From JAGQOZ01 sp041399205 (GTDB lineage: Bacteria > Planctomycetota > Planctomycetia > Pirellulales > Pirellulaceae), in NCBI GenBank assembly GCA_041399205.1, contig JAWKTK010000007.1:62001-126000 (forward strand): a stretch of DNA of 64,000 nucleotides, in the 5' to 3' direction. Made by a program: the position numbers and the translations under genes. Positions 27,663-38,400 of the stretch are shown here, piece after piece. Within the stretch, counting starts at the first letter, position 1. Each line of letters begins with the position of its first letter. The notes under the pieces were generated by a model. That model was given only the letters and a program-made list of their open reading frames with translations. It made no database searches and was not told where the DNA came from.

Positions 27663-28262
27663 ATGGCCCATTTAACGGAATCGGTTGTCCGAGTCATTGA
27701 CGAATTTGCCAAACTGCCTGGCATCGGACGCAAGTCGGCAGAACGACTGGCGTATCACGTGTTGCGAGTATCCGCCTCCGAAGCATTAGCCTTGGCGGAT
27801 GCCATTCGAGACGTCAAGCAGAACGTGCGATATTGCAAGAATTGTTTTCATTTGGCCGAACAGGACGAATGTGACATCTGCCGAGATCCTCGACGCAATC
27901 AATCGCAGATCTGTGTCGTGGAACAACCTCGAGACGTCTTGCAACTGGAAACATCCGGAGCGTATTCAGGCCTGTATCACGTGCTTTTGGGACGCATTTC
28001 GCCGTTGGACGGCATCGGCCCCGATCAGCTAACCATCGATTCATTGGTGGATCGCGTGAAACATGGTACGGTGCGAGAAATCATTCTAGCGACCAACCCA
28101 ACCGTGGAAGGAGACGGTACCGCTTTGCATATTTCCAATCGCTTGGCCGAATATCCTGTTGAAATTACGCAACTTGCTAGAGGCATCACGACGGGTAGCG
28201 TGTTGGAATTTGCCAACAAGGAGATTTTGGCTGATGCGTTGAGTGGACGCAGGAAGTTTTAA
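27663..28262 (+). CDS. recR: Recombination mediator protein RecR
   Basis: Component of the RecFOR pathway that helps load RecA at gaps. ATG 27663 gives MAHLTESVVRVIDEFAKLPGIGRKSAERLAYHV, with the helix-hairpin-helix. The zinc finger follows (CKNCFHLAEQDECDICRD, four Cys), then the Toprim domain: ICVVEQPRDVLQLETSGAYS, YHVLLGRISPLDGIGPDQL and EIILATNPTVEGDGTALHIS. The C-terminal EITQLARGITTGSVLEFANKEILADAL is typical. The length of 199-200 residues is normal. The start follows the ybaB stop by 24 bp. AAGG about 6 bases upstream supports it. The frame is intact. Confidence 0.97.
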   Translation: MAHLTESVVRVIDEFAKLPGIGRKSAERLAYHVLRVSASEALALADAIRDVKQNVRYCKNCFHLAEQDECDICRDPRRNQSQICVVEQPRDVLQLETSGAYSGLYHVLLGRISPLDGIGPDQLTIDSLVDRVKHGTVREIILATNPTVEGDGTALHISNRLAEYPVEITQLARGITTGSVLEFANKEILADALSGRRKF

Positions 28263-28386
28263 CCGATCATTTTCGTCAGCAACTTCGGTTCGAACCAACA
28301 ATCCAAATTTCGCGAAGTAAATTTAAATGGCTTTCACGATCCAAGTAAGCATTGTTCCGCTTCACTAGAAAAAACGAGATCCCGTT

Positions 28387-29925
28387 ATGCGACTCTCATT
28401 TGGTTTAGAACAAAAGCTCGTCCAAAAGCAGGTGTTGGCACCCAAGATGATCCAGTCCATGGAGATTCTGCAGCTGCCCATCCAAGCGTTGCAAGAACGC
28501 ATTGAACAAGAGCTGAACGAAAACCCATTGCTGGAATCGCAAGAGCGCGAAGCAGATTCGTTTGACGAACCGGCCGAAGTAGAACGTGAGAATCCCGACG
28601 CACCGTCTGAACTCGAAAAAGAGATGGTCGTCGACGAAAAGAAGAACGAAGAAGACTTCGAACGACTCTTGGAACTGGACCAAGAATGCCCCGACTATTT
28701 TGACGAAGGGCCTCGGAAATCCAGCAACCGCATGGAAGAACTGATCAACCGCAAGCATGATACCATGGCCAATCTGGAAGCCAAGCATTCTACGCTGCAA
28801 GATCATCTGGAAGTGCAATTGGCCGAACTGGATATTCCGGATGACATTCGTGAAATTGCCGAACGCATCGTCACCAGTCTGGATACCAATGGTTACTTGA
28901 AAGGCAATCTGAACGACATTCTGCCCGCCGATGCAGATCAGGAAACGCTGCAAAAGGCCGCGCTGGCCTTGCAAGTCGTCCAGGCGCTGGATCCGCCCGG
29001 CGTGGGTGCTCGTGATTTACGAGAATGTTTGCTACTGCAGATCTCGCCTGACATGCCGATGTACGAAGAAGTCCACACGTTGATTTCTTCGCATTTGGAA
29101 GATTTGCGAGACAACCGATTGCCGCAGATCAAAAAGAAAACCGGTTATTCAATCCAACAAATTCAAGATGCGTGGGATCACCTGCGTTCGCTCAATCCCA
29201 AGCCCGGTGCCATTTTTGCCGAATCAGTAGCGCCGGTTGTCACGCCCGATGTATTCTTGGAACGAAACGACGACGGTACGTATCGAGCGTATCTGGAAGA
29301 AGGCCGGACGCCTAGCTTGCGCATCAGCAACTACTATCGACAACGTTTGATTAATGGCGACGCCACGCCCGAAGAACGCGAATTCATCAAACGCAAAGTC
29401 AATGCGGCTCAGTGGCTTATCGAATCCATTGAACAACGTCGCAGCACGCTGACCAAAGTGGCACAAGCGATTGTGGATCATCAAACCAAGTTTATTGATG
29501 AAGGCCCAGAGTCGTTGGAGCCGCTGAAAATGCAGCAAATTGCAGACAAGGTCGGAGTCCATGTGACCACGGTCAGTCGCGCCGTGGATGACAAATGGAT
29601 TCAAACTCCGCGAGGCCTCTTTCCGCTGAAACGCTTCTTTGTCGGTGGAACCAAAAGCGATGACGGTGAAGATGTGGCGTGGGATGCCATTCGCATCAAA
29701 TTGCAAGAAGTGGTCGATGGCGAAGACAAGACCAAGCCGTACAGCGATGACGAATTGGTCAAACAACTCAAAAAGCACGGCCTCAATGTCGCTCGTCGCA
29801 CCATCACCAAATACCGGCGAAAAATGGACATCCCCAGTTCACGACAACGGCGTGACTGGACCAAGATGGACCAAGACGAACCAGCCTCCGACGATTCAGA
29901 CAATTCCGCAGTGATTGGCAGCTGA
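28387..29925 (+). CDS. rpoN: RNA polymerase sigma-54 factor
   Basis: Alternative sigma factor that needs AAA+ enhancer-binding activators. Region I at the N-terminus is rich in Gln and Leu (EQKLVQKQVLAPKMIQSMEILQLPI, then ENPLLE). Region II is long and acidic. The core-binding domain follows (LDTNGYL, ALDPPGVGARDLRECLLLQ, LNPKPGA). The DNA-binding region contains the helix-turn-helix block ADKVGVHVTTVSRAVDDKWIQTPRGLFPLKRFF and the RpoN box VARRTITKYRRKMDIPSSRQR near residue 475. The 512-residue length is normal for planctomycete RpoN. It stands downstream of recR by about 125 bp, and no sigma-54 activator is in the window. Confidence 0.97.
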   Translation: MRLSFGLEQKLVQKQVLAPKMIQSMEILQLPIQALQERIEQELNENPLLESQEREADSFDEPAEVERENPDAPSELEKEMVVDEKKNEEDFERLLELDQECPDYFDEGPRKSSNRMEELINRKHDTMANLEAKHSTLQDHLEVQLAELDIPDDIREIAERIVTSLDTNGYLKGNLNDILPADADQETLQKAALALQVVQALDPPGVGARDLRECLLLQISPDMPMYEEVHTLISSHLEDLRDNRLPQIKKKTGYSIQQIQDAWDHLRSLNPKPGAIFAESVAPVVTPDVFLERNDDGTYRAYLEEGRTPSLRISNYYRQRLINGDATPEEREFIKRKVNAAQWLIESIEQRRSTLTKVAQAIVDHQTKFIDEGPESLEPLKMQQIADKVGVHVTTVSRAVDDKWIQTPRGLFPLKRFFVGGTKSDDGEDVAWDAIRIKLQEVVDGEDKTKPYSDDELVKQLKKHGLNVARRTITKYRRKMDIPSSRQRRDWTKMDQDEPASDDSDNSAVIGS

Positions 29926-30261
29926 TACGTCGAATCCAATCTAGCGGCAATTCAACGTGCCGAGTCGGGTTTGCGAGGTTGCGGCTTTTTCGTAGCCCGA
30001 CACCGTAAGTGAGGGAAAATAGAATGTTGCTCTGGTCCCTCGGTTCTTCGGCGAAACATCCTAGCCGAAGCGTGAGCGAGGGAAAACTGGATGTTTCTTG
30101 GTCCCTTGCTGACGTGTCGGGCTAAGAAATTGCCCCGGAATACGCGAATGCCCAACTTCAAAACAAGCTTCGCTGACGTTCTTGGTTCGTAAGGCATAAG
30201 CGGTTCAAATCGAGTATCATTGGGTCACGTTGATGGCCGTGAAACCGATTTGGAAAGCCCA
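29926..30261. other. Intergenic stretch with inverted repeat element
   Basis: No gene. The stretch carries an inverted repeat of the TAGCCCGA...GAGGGA type, listed separately, which may act as the end of the rpoN transcript. Confidence 0.5.
29993..30124. repeat. Intergenic inverted repeat of the TAGCCCGA-GTRAGYRAGGGA family
   Basis: The left arm TAGCCCGACACCGTAAGTGA (29993 on) and the right arm ending GACGTGTCGGGCTA (to 30124) are imperfect reverse complements of about 23 bases. Inside lies TAGCCGAAGCGTGAGCGAGG (about 30062), a direct copy of the same motif. Similar arms occur at 39592-39710, so this is a dispersed, probably mobile or REP-like, intergenic element. Confidence 0.7.
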
Positions 30262-33200
30262 ATGACTATGACCTTGTTTCGATCTCTGTTGGCGTCATGC
30301 TTGTTGTTTGTCTTCTGTTCGCCTAGTTTTGCTCAACTGGAAGCCGCGCTGCTACAGCGACCGGCGTCCGAGTTGGCCGCAGCGTCCATGAACAAGGGCG
30401 ATGCCACGCAGGGAGCCATTCTGTTCTATCAGCGGTACATGGCTTGTACGCAGTGCCATAACGAAGATGCCAACGCGGTTCGATTAGGTCCTCGGTTGTC
30501 TGAAATGGGTAGCGATGTTTCAGACGCAGCCATCGTGGAATCGGTGCTCCAACCGTCAATGCAAATTCGCGAAGCTTTTCGCACGCACAACATCGCGACA
30601 ACCGATGGCAAAACGCTGACCGGTTTGATTCGTAGCGAAGACGATAATTCGATCGAATTGGCCGACATCTCCAATCCAGCCAACTCGCAACGCATTGCCA
30701 AATCGCAAATTGAAGAACGCGAAGTCAGTCTTGTCAGCGCCATGCCGGCCGGAATGGTCAATCAACTTCGCAGCGAACAGCAATTCTATGACTTGATCAA
30801 GTACCTGCTGGAAATTCGCAGTGGTGGTCCGCAACGCGCGCTCCAGCTGAAACCGGCAGCTGCGCTGTATGCCGTCCCCGAACCGGCCGCCTATGAAAGC
30901 GATATTGACCACGCAGGCATGATTGCCGATCTGGACGATGCATGCTTTCGCCGCGGCGAAGAAATTTACCAGCGATTGTGCATCAATTGTCACGGAACCG
31001 TCGATCAAGCCGGTTCGCTGCCCACGTCACTACGCTTTGCTAGCGGCAAGTTCAAAAACGGTAGTGACCCGTACAGCATGTACCAAACGTTGACTCGCGG
31101 ATTTGGCATGATGGTTCCGCAAACATGGATGGTGCCGCAGCAAAAATATGACGTGATTCATTACATTCGCCAAGCATATCTTCGACCACACAATCCGTCA
31201 CAGTTAACACAGATTTCTGCGGATTACTTGGCTTCATTGCCCCAGGGAAATAGCCGAGGTCCGGAGCCGTCGAACATTACTGCTTGGACGCAAATGGACT
31301 ATGGCCCGTCGTTAATCAATACGTACGAAGTAGGTGATGACGGCAGCAATTTTGCGCACAAAGGAATTGCTGTGCGAGTGGACGAAGGCCCCGGCGGTGT
31401 ATCGCAAGGCCGGTACTGGATGGTATTTGACCACGACACGATGCGCATGGCGGCGGCGTGGAGCGGTGAAGGGTTTATTGATTGGCGAGGCATCCATTTT
31501 GACGGTCGACACGGCATTCATCCTCGGCTGGTCGGTACCGTCGCCTTTGAAAACAAAACCGGACCAGGATGGGCTCGACCCGGCACAACCGACTTTGCGG
31601 ACGATCGAGTTGTCGGGCGAGACAACCGCATGTACGGCCCGCTTCCGCGCGAATGGGCTCAATACCAAGGCCTCTATAACTACGGCCCTAAGACGGTGAT
31701 TGAATACACCGTCGGCGATACCCCTGTCTTGGAATCGCCGGACATGACGATGCACGACGGCGAAGCCTATCTTGTGCGACACATGGAAGTAGGTAAACGC
31801 AGTGAATCACTCACACTTTCTGTGGCAATGCTGCCGAATAGTCAAGTTCGCCAAACTCTAGAATTGCCGCGAAATGATGATCTAGCCGCCATTCGCGCGT
31901 TCGTTTTGGGCCTGAGATAAGCGAGCAAGAAGACAGGCCTTGGCAAGCGAATTCTGCGTGGGACGGTTCGCAACGTATTCGATCACCGACGCTTTGGACT
32001 TGGAATCGGCGGACTATTCCATCACCGCCAAGATTAAGACCACGTCGGACGGTTCCATTTTTTCGCAGGCCGCAGCCCAAGGCGAATGGGTGCCAGATGG
32101 CAAAGCACTGTTCATTCGCGACGGTCGGTTGGTGCTGGATATATCGGTTGGGTTGGCGCGGTTCGCGGACGCACCAAAATTAGCGATGGCCAGTGGCACG
32201 ATGTGGCGGTCACATGGCAGCAATCTGACGCTTCCGTGCGTCTGTACGTGGATGGCCAGTTGGACGGACAGGGTACGTTGCGTCCGCAGAATCGAGCGAA
32301 CCAGCAGGTGGTCCACTTGGGATATACGTCGACCAATTTTCCCACCGAGAAGACTCTGCGTATCGAGGCGAACTGACGCATATTCGCTTTTTCAATGTTC
32401 GACTGACCGATCCGCAAATCGCCAGCGAATTGTCGGGCAATTTGTCCGTAGCGCCGCAGGCCGAATGGAACTTTGCCAATGACGAAAACAACAAGCAAGT
32501 CGTCGGTGCGGCAGGTCAAAAATGGACAGCCGTCCGACATGACGTGCAGGCTTCGACACATTCGCCGCAACTGTCGGAAGTTGTGGCTGTGGCGGTCGGC
32601 GATGTCAGTACGCTGCAGTGGAGCGTCAGCATTGGCGAAGGCAGGCTAATGCTGACCATCCCGACTGGTGATGCGATTCGTTTTTCACTGATCCAAAACG
32701 CCGCTGCAGTGAAACAGTCGCTGGAGACGCTAACCGATCAGCTACAGCATTCGTTCGAACTGCCCAACCTACAAGACTGGACCCACGGCGGGCCAGCTCG
32801 TTGGCCACAAGAATTGAAAACTCAACCAATCACCAAACACCAAGCTGGCGAGCCCTTTGCCGTAGATGTACTGACACATCCGGTGGACAATCCGTGGTTC
32901 TGTCGGATTCGTTTGACCGGTTTAGATTTTATGCCGGACGCCAACATCGGCATTGTTTCAGCGTGGGACGGCAGCATCTGGCAAGTCACCAGGCCCGAGC
33001 AACCTGAAAACGGTCTTACGTGGCGTCGTATCGCCAGCGGGCTGTTCCAGCCGCTGGGCGTGAAAAGTGGTAGACGGACAGATCTTTGTCACTTGCCGAG
33101 ACCAACTGGTGTTGCTGAAAGACTTGAACGGTGACGGAGAAATGGACCATTTTCATTGCTTTAACAATGACCACCAGGTGACAGAACATTTTCATGAATT

Positions 33201-34173
33201 TGCCATGGGGCTACAGACGGACGTCGTGGGTAATTTCTACTACGCCAAATCCGCTCGGCATGCACTCAAGGCCGTCGTTCCGCATCATGGCACTCTCTTG
33301 AAGGTATCGCCCGATGGAAAACGAACGGACATTTTGGCGGTTGGATTTCGAGCGGCGAACGGCGTCTGCCTCAATCCCGACGGCAGCTTTATCGTGACCG
33401 ATCAAGAAGGCCATTGGAATCCGAAGAATCGAATCAACTGGGTTCGCCCCGGCGGCTTCTATGGAAACATGTTCGGCTATCATGACGTTACGGATTCGAA
33501 TGATTCGGCTATGCAGCAGCCACTGTGCTGGATCACCAATGCGTTTGATCGTTCGCCTTCAGAACTGCTGTGGGTTGATAGCGATGCCTGGGGACCGTTG
33601 AAAGGTTCGCTGCTGAATTTCTCCTACGGTTACGGCAAGGTCTACGTTGTGCCGCATGAAAACGTGAAAGGGCAGATGCAGGGCGGTATGTGTGAATTAC
33701 CGATCCCACAGTTTCCTACGGGTGTCATGCGTGGCCGCTTTCATCCGCAAAACGGACAACTTTATTGTTGCGGCATGTTTGCTTGGGCAGGAACACAGAC
33801 CGAGCCCGGCGGGTTTTATCGAATTCGATATACGGGTGCGGAAGCCAAATTGCCGATTCATTTGTCAGCCAATCCACAAGGCATGGCGGTGACGTTTACG
33901 GACGAAATAGATGCCGCTTCGGCCACACCAGAAAATGTTTCGGTGCAAGTTTGGAGTCTAAAACGAACCGCCAACTATGGTTCGCAGCATTATGACGAAC
34001 GGCCGCTGGAAGTGGAACGAATCGAACTTTCGCCCAACCATCGTACGTTGCAACTGATCATTCCCGACATGCAGCCGACATGGTGCATGGAGATCAAGTA
34101 TTCGCTGAAAACGGCATCCGGCAAGGAATTTAGCGGCGTGATTCACAATACAGTTCATCACTTGGCCGAATAG
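30262..34173 (+). CDS. Giant secreted heme protein: Pirellula-type heme domain, cytochrome c, DUF6797, LamG, NHL-like propeller (several frameshifts)
   Basis: One exported protein of about 1300 residues. A signal peptide (MTLFRSLLASCLLFVFCSPSFAQ) starts at ATG 30262 or 30268, after GGAAA. The first heme site CTQCH belongs to the Pirellula/Verrucomicrobium-type heme-binding domain: NIATTDGKTLTGLI and SLVSAMPAGMVNQL are its later blocks. A second site, CINCH, lies at about residue 245 in a c-type cytochrome domain. Then come DUF6797 (GKEWARPG-like GWARPGTTDFAD, PLPREWAQYQGLYNYGPKT), a LamG domain (FATYSITDALDLESADYSIT, WHDVAVTWQQSD) and a beta-propeller ending (GLQTDVVGNFYYAKSARHA, VRPGGFYGNMFGY). 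Frame breaks are near 31912, 31975, 32135, 32355 and 33062. The likely role is periplasmic or extracellular redox or sugar oxidation. Confidence 0.82.
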
Positions 34174-34298
34174 AGTCCTTTGCACCCGCGTCACATACGT
34201 TTTCATGGTATTCCGTTTGGGAATTTTAGCCGCCAAGCACCAAGGCGCAGACCATTCGGCCGCACAGACTTTCCAGCTAACTGTAGTGAAATCTCCGC

Positions 34299-35411
34299 AT
34301 GAAGAACGCCTCCATTTGCCGCCGCCGAGTGAATCGTTTTATTCCGCAAATCCTGGTGACGCTGACCATCGCTTCGACTGGACTGGTTGCACAAGACCCA
34401 AATCCGACTTGGGAACTTTGTCCGGTTCAGCGAGTTGCCAGCCTGCGAGGCTTGTGCGTGGTGAATGACCAAGTGGCGTGGTGCAGCGGCGCGGACAACA
34501 CGGTGCTGAAAACCAGCGACGGCGGCCAAACGTGGGTCGACGTTTCCGTCCAACGATCTGACTCGCTGGACTTTCGCGACATTCATGCCTTTGACGGCTC
34601 GACGGCCGTGATCATTAGTGCTGGCCAACCGGCAGTGATCTACCAAACGACCGATGGCGGCGCCAATTGGAGCTTACGGTTTCAAGCGAACCAACCGCAA
34701 GCCTTCTTTGACGCGTTATCGTTTCGAAATGCGAAAGACGGCTGGGTGATGAGCGATCCGGTGGACGGACGAATCTTGCTGATTGCCACAACGGATGGTG
34801 GTCAGACGTGGGCCGAAGTTCCCGCAAATCAAAGCCCGACAGCGGTGGATGGCGAAGCCGGATTTGCGGCCAGCGGAACCAATATGCAAGTCCTGGGCAA
34901 CCGCATTTGGATTGCCTTGGGCGGCCAAGTGGACGAGTCGCCCAATTCGCCCAGCCGGCTGGTGATTTCCGCTGACTCTGGGCAAACGTGGAGTTCGGTC
35001 AAGACTCCTGTGGTTCGCAACGCCAGCAGCGGCATCTTTTCGCTTGCCATTCGCAACACCGGAACGGGCGTGGCTGTCGGTGGCAATTACCAAGCACCGG
35101 AATCTGGTAGGAATAATATTGCAATCACCAAGGACTTCGGCCAAACTTGGCAGATTCCGTCGGGAACTGGACCAACCGGCTTTCGGAGTTGTGTGGCTTA
35201 TCGAGAACGTGGCCACCACGAGGCAGCACTTTGGATAGCCGTTGGTCCATCTGGTACCGATGTTTCCACGGACAACGGACAGAATTGGCGAGCGGTGTCG
35301 CGCGAAGGCTTTCACGCCGTCACGTTTTCCGACAACGGAAAACTAGGTGTCGCTACGGGAACAGAAGGGCGCATTGGTATTTGGCGAGGTATCGAAACGA
35401 AGAACGAATAA
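34299..35411 (+). CDS. Secreted Ycf48/BNR-repeat beta-propeller protein
   Basis: A 370-residue protein with an N-terminal signal (VNRFIPQILVTLTIASTGLVAQ). The rest is a beta-propeller of the Ycf48/photosystem-II-assembly-factor-like group, recognisable by repeated Asp-box-type strands: LKTSDGGQTWVDV, YQTTDGGANWSLR, IATTDGGQTWAEV, VISADSGQTWSSV, ITKDFGQTWQI and VSTDNGQNWRAV. Blade connections read as ALSFRNAKDGWVMSD and SLAIRNTGTGVAVGG. In bacteria without photosystems such proteins are usually annotated as oxidoreductase-like or sialidase-like and their role is unknown. It lies 126 bp after the heme protein on the same strand. The frame is intact. Confidence 0.85.
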   Translation: MKNASICRRRVNRFIPQILVTLTIASTGLVAQDPNPTWELCPVQRVASLRGLCVVNDQVAWCSGADNTVLKTSDGGQTWVDVSVQRSDSLDFRDIHAFDGSTAVIISAGQPAVIYQTTDGGANWSLRFQANQPQAFFDALSFRNAKDGWVMSDPVDGRILLIATTDGGQTWAEVPANQSPTAVDGEAGFAASGTNMQVLGNRIWIALGGQVDESPNSPSRLVISADSGQTWSSVKTPVVRNASSGIFSLAIRNTGTGVAVGGNYQAPESGRNNIAITKDFGQTWQIPSGTGPTGFRSCVAYRERGHHEAALWIAVGPSGTDVSTDNGQNWRAVSREGFHAVTFSDNGKLGVATGTEGRIGIWRGIETKNE

Positions 35412-35430
35412 GACCGATTGCGAGGCGGAA

Positions 35431-38400
35431 ATGGACCAGCGCGGAGGAAACAAGAAACGAGTTTCAGCAAGGAAGACGTTTCAACCAGCCAACGAAACGT
35501 TGGAGAGTCGGTTATTGCTGTCGGGTGAAACAGCCTACATTTCCGAATTCATGGCGTCCAATTCCAACACTCTGTTGGATCGCTACCGCGAATTCAGCGA
35601 TTGGATTGAAATCTACAATCCCGATGACCAAGTCTTGTCACTGGAAGGCTGGTTCCTGACCGACGATGCGGACTTGATCAACAAGTGGGAACTGCCCGAT
35701 ATTGAAATCGATCCCAACTCGGCTGTGGTTGTCTTCGCGTCAGGAAATGATCGCAGCACTTCTCGAGAAGCTCACACTAACTTCCGTTTGTCGTCCGACG
35801 GAGAATATTTAGCGTTGGTTCGCCCCGACCTGTCGATTGCCCACGCCTATTCGCCCAGCTACCCAGCCCAGTTCACGGATGTTTCATTTGGCATTTCTTT
35901 TGTCGATGGCCAGTTGCAACCCGGCCAACAACGCTATTTTCCGCACGCCACGCCCGGCGAAGCCAACAACACGGGTGTCACCCAGCTTCCGCCCAAGGTA
36001 GAAATCCAAGCGAACAGCGGCTACTTTGATGCGCCGCTGTCGGTCACGCTTGCTTCGGACCGTACCGGTGCGACCATTCGCTACACCGTCGACGGAAACA
36101 TTCCGGACGAATCCAGTCCCATCTATCAAGGCCCGGTCACCATCGACACTACGACCGTTCTGCGCGCCGTCGCGTTTAGCGACGATGCTGTACCTAGCGA
36201 AATTGCCACCAAGACCTTCATCTATTTGGATGACGTGTTAACCCAAACCGGTGCAGGCTTGCCGGAAGAATGGGGTTACTTTGATGATCAAGGTCCGCCG
36301 CGACCTGCGCGAGCTCAAGCCAACTACGCCATGGATCCGGATGTGGTCAACGATCCAGATTATTCGGGCCGCATCAAAGACGATCTGCGCGCCGTGCCGA
36401 CCATTTCCCTGGTCGTCGACCCGGACGATTTGTGGGATTTTGAAAATGGCATTTACAGCAACCCCGAACAAAAGGGTGACCAATGGGAACGACTGGTTTC
36501 GGCCGAATGGATGGACGAATCGGGCGTTTCGCAATTCAACATCAACGCCGGAATTCGCATCCACGGCGGTTGGGCTCGCAGGTTTACGTTCAATTCGAAG
36601 TTTTCATTCCGGCTTCATTTTCGAGGCCAATACGGCACGGATTCGCTCGACTATCCCTTGCTCGGTGACGCGGGCCAATCCGAATGGCAGTCGCTGATCC
36701 TTCGAGGTGGATTTAATGACAGCTGGCAAGGCGGAAGTGCGACCAACACTTATCTGCAAGACCATTGGACCGCAGCCACGCAGATTGAAATGGGAGGGCA
36801 CGCGCCGGAACGACGCTACGCTCATCTGTATCTGAACGGTTTGTATTGGGGCATGTATGCCGTCACGGAACGCATGGACGCCAACTGGGCTGCTACACAT
36901 CAAGGAGGCAGCCCGGATGAATGGGACGTAGTCAACACCGGCGGGAATCTGATTGACGGCGAGCCGCGGCCGTGGAGCGATTTCACTCGGCTTTTTGGCC
37001 GAGGTGACGTGGACTATGCAGCGGTCAAGGAGTTGCTCGACGTGGAAGCGTATGCGGACTACATGATTGTGAATCAGTATGTTGGCAATTGGGATTGGCC
37101 GCACAACAATTGGTATGCATCCAGGCGACGAGTCGACGGTGCGAAGTGGCATTTCCACACTTGGGATGCGGAGGCCGCCTTCCAAAACGGCATTGGCGAA
37201 AACCGCGTTTCCAACGTGCAAAGCGCCGTCGGTCCCGCGCAAGTTTGGCTGACGCTGATTGAAGTCCCTGAATTCCGAGACATGTTTGCCGGCCGAGTCT
37301 ACAAGCACCTGTTCAACGACGGACTGCTGACGCCGGATGTCAATTCGGATCGACTGGATCGTTTGGCAACGGGAATGGATCATGCCATTGTCGGCGAATC
37401 AGCTCGCTGGGGTGACGGCCGCGTCGATCAAACTCGCACACCGCTCACTCGCGAACATTGGATCCGTCGCATTGAAGCCATCAAACGATCTTACTTTGGC
37501 AATCGAACCGACCGCTTGCTGCAACAATATCGCGAGGCAGGACTGTTCCCTGAAGTCATGCCGCCTTCGTTCAGCGAACCTAGCGGACGATTAGCCATCA
37601 ACACGCCGGTGCAGCTAAACGCCGAACGAGGTGACATCTATTACACATTAGACGGCACAGATCCGCTGTCTTCGGATGGAACCCTGTCCGACAGCGCTAT
37701 TCGCTTGAATACGTTTGATTTGGTGACGGCGGATTCGGCTGCTCGCTGGTTCGTTCCGCAATCGTCTTTGCCGACCGATTGGACGACGAACGAATTTGAT
37801 GCCACCAGTTGGAACCAAGGGTTCGCCTCCATCGGTTTTGAAACAGGCGAATTTGACGACTTGCTGAGTGTGCCGAATGGTTTTCGAGTGCGAGAAGTGG
37901 AATCGACGTCACGCTTGGATTCCATAGCCGATGCAGACGCCTTGCTGACAGGCACCAACGTCCAGAACGAAACGATTGTGGAAAACGTACCGTACATTAA
38001 TTATCAAGGGAGCGGACGAGACGCTGACTTTGAAAACAATAATCTGGATTCCCCAACGGCGGCAACGATTTTGCACTGGACATCACCGGCCAACTGGTTG
38101 TCAAACAAAGCGGCACCTATTCCATTGGCCTGACCCGCAACGATGCCGCTCGACTATCCATCGATGGCCAGATCATTCATGAAGACACGCAGCGTTACAG
38201 TGCGTCGGCAACCGATGTTTTCACCGTGCAACTGGATGCAGGCACGCATGACGTTCATCTGATGATGTTTAACCGGACCGGAACAATCGCGGTTGAACTT
38301 TCTTATGCGGTTGGCGAAAAGAGCGAAGTTGATGCAGCGTTTAATCTGATCGGTGACGCTCAGCATCGATCGTACATAGGCCAGTTTCAGACCGATGTTG

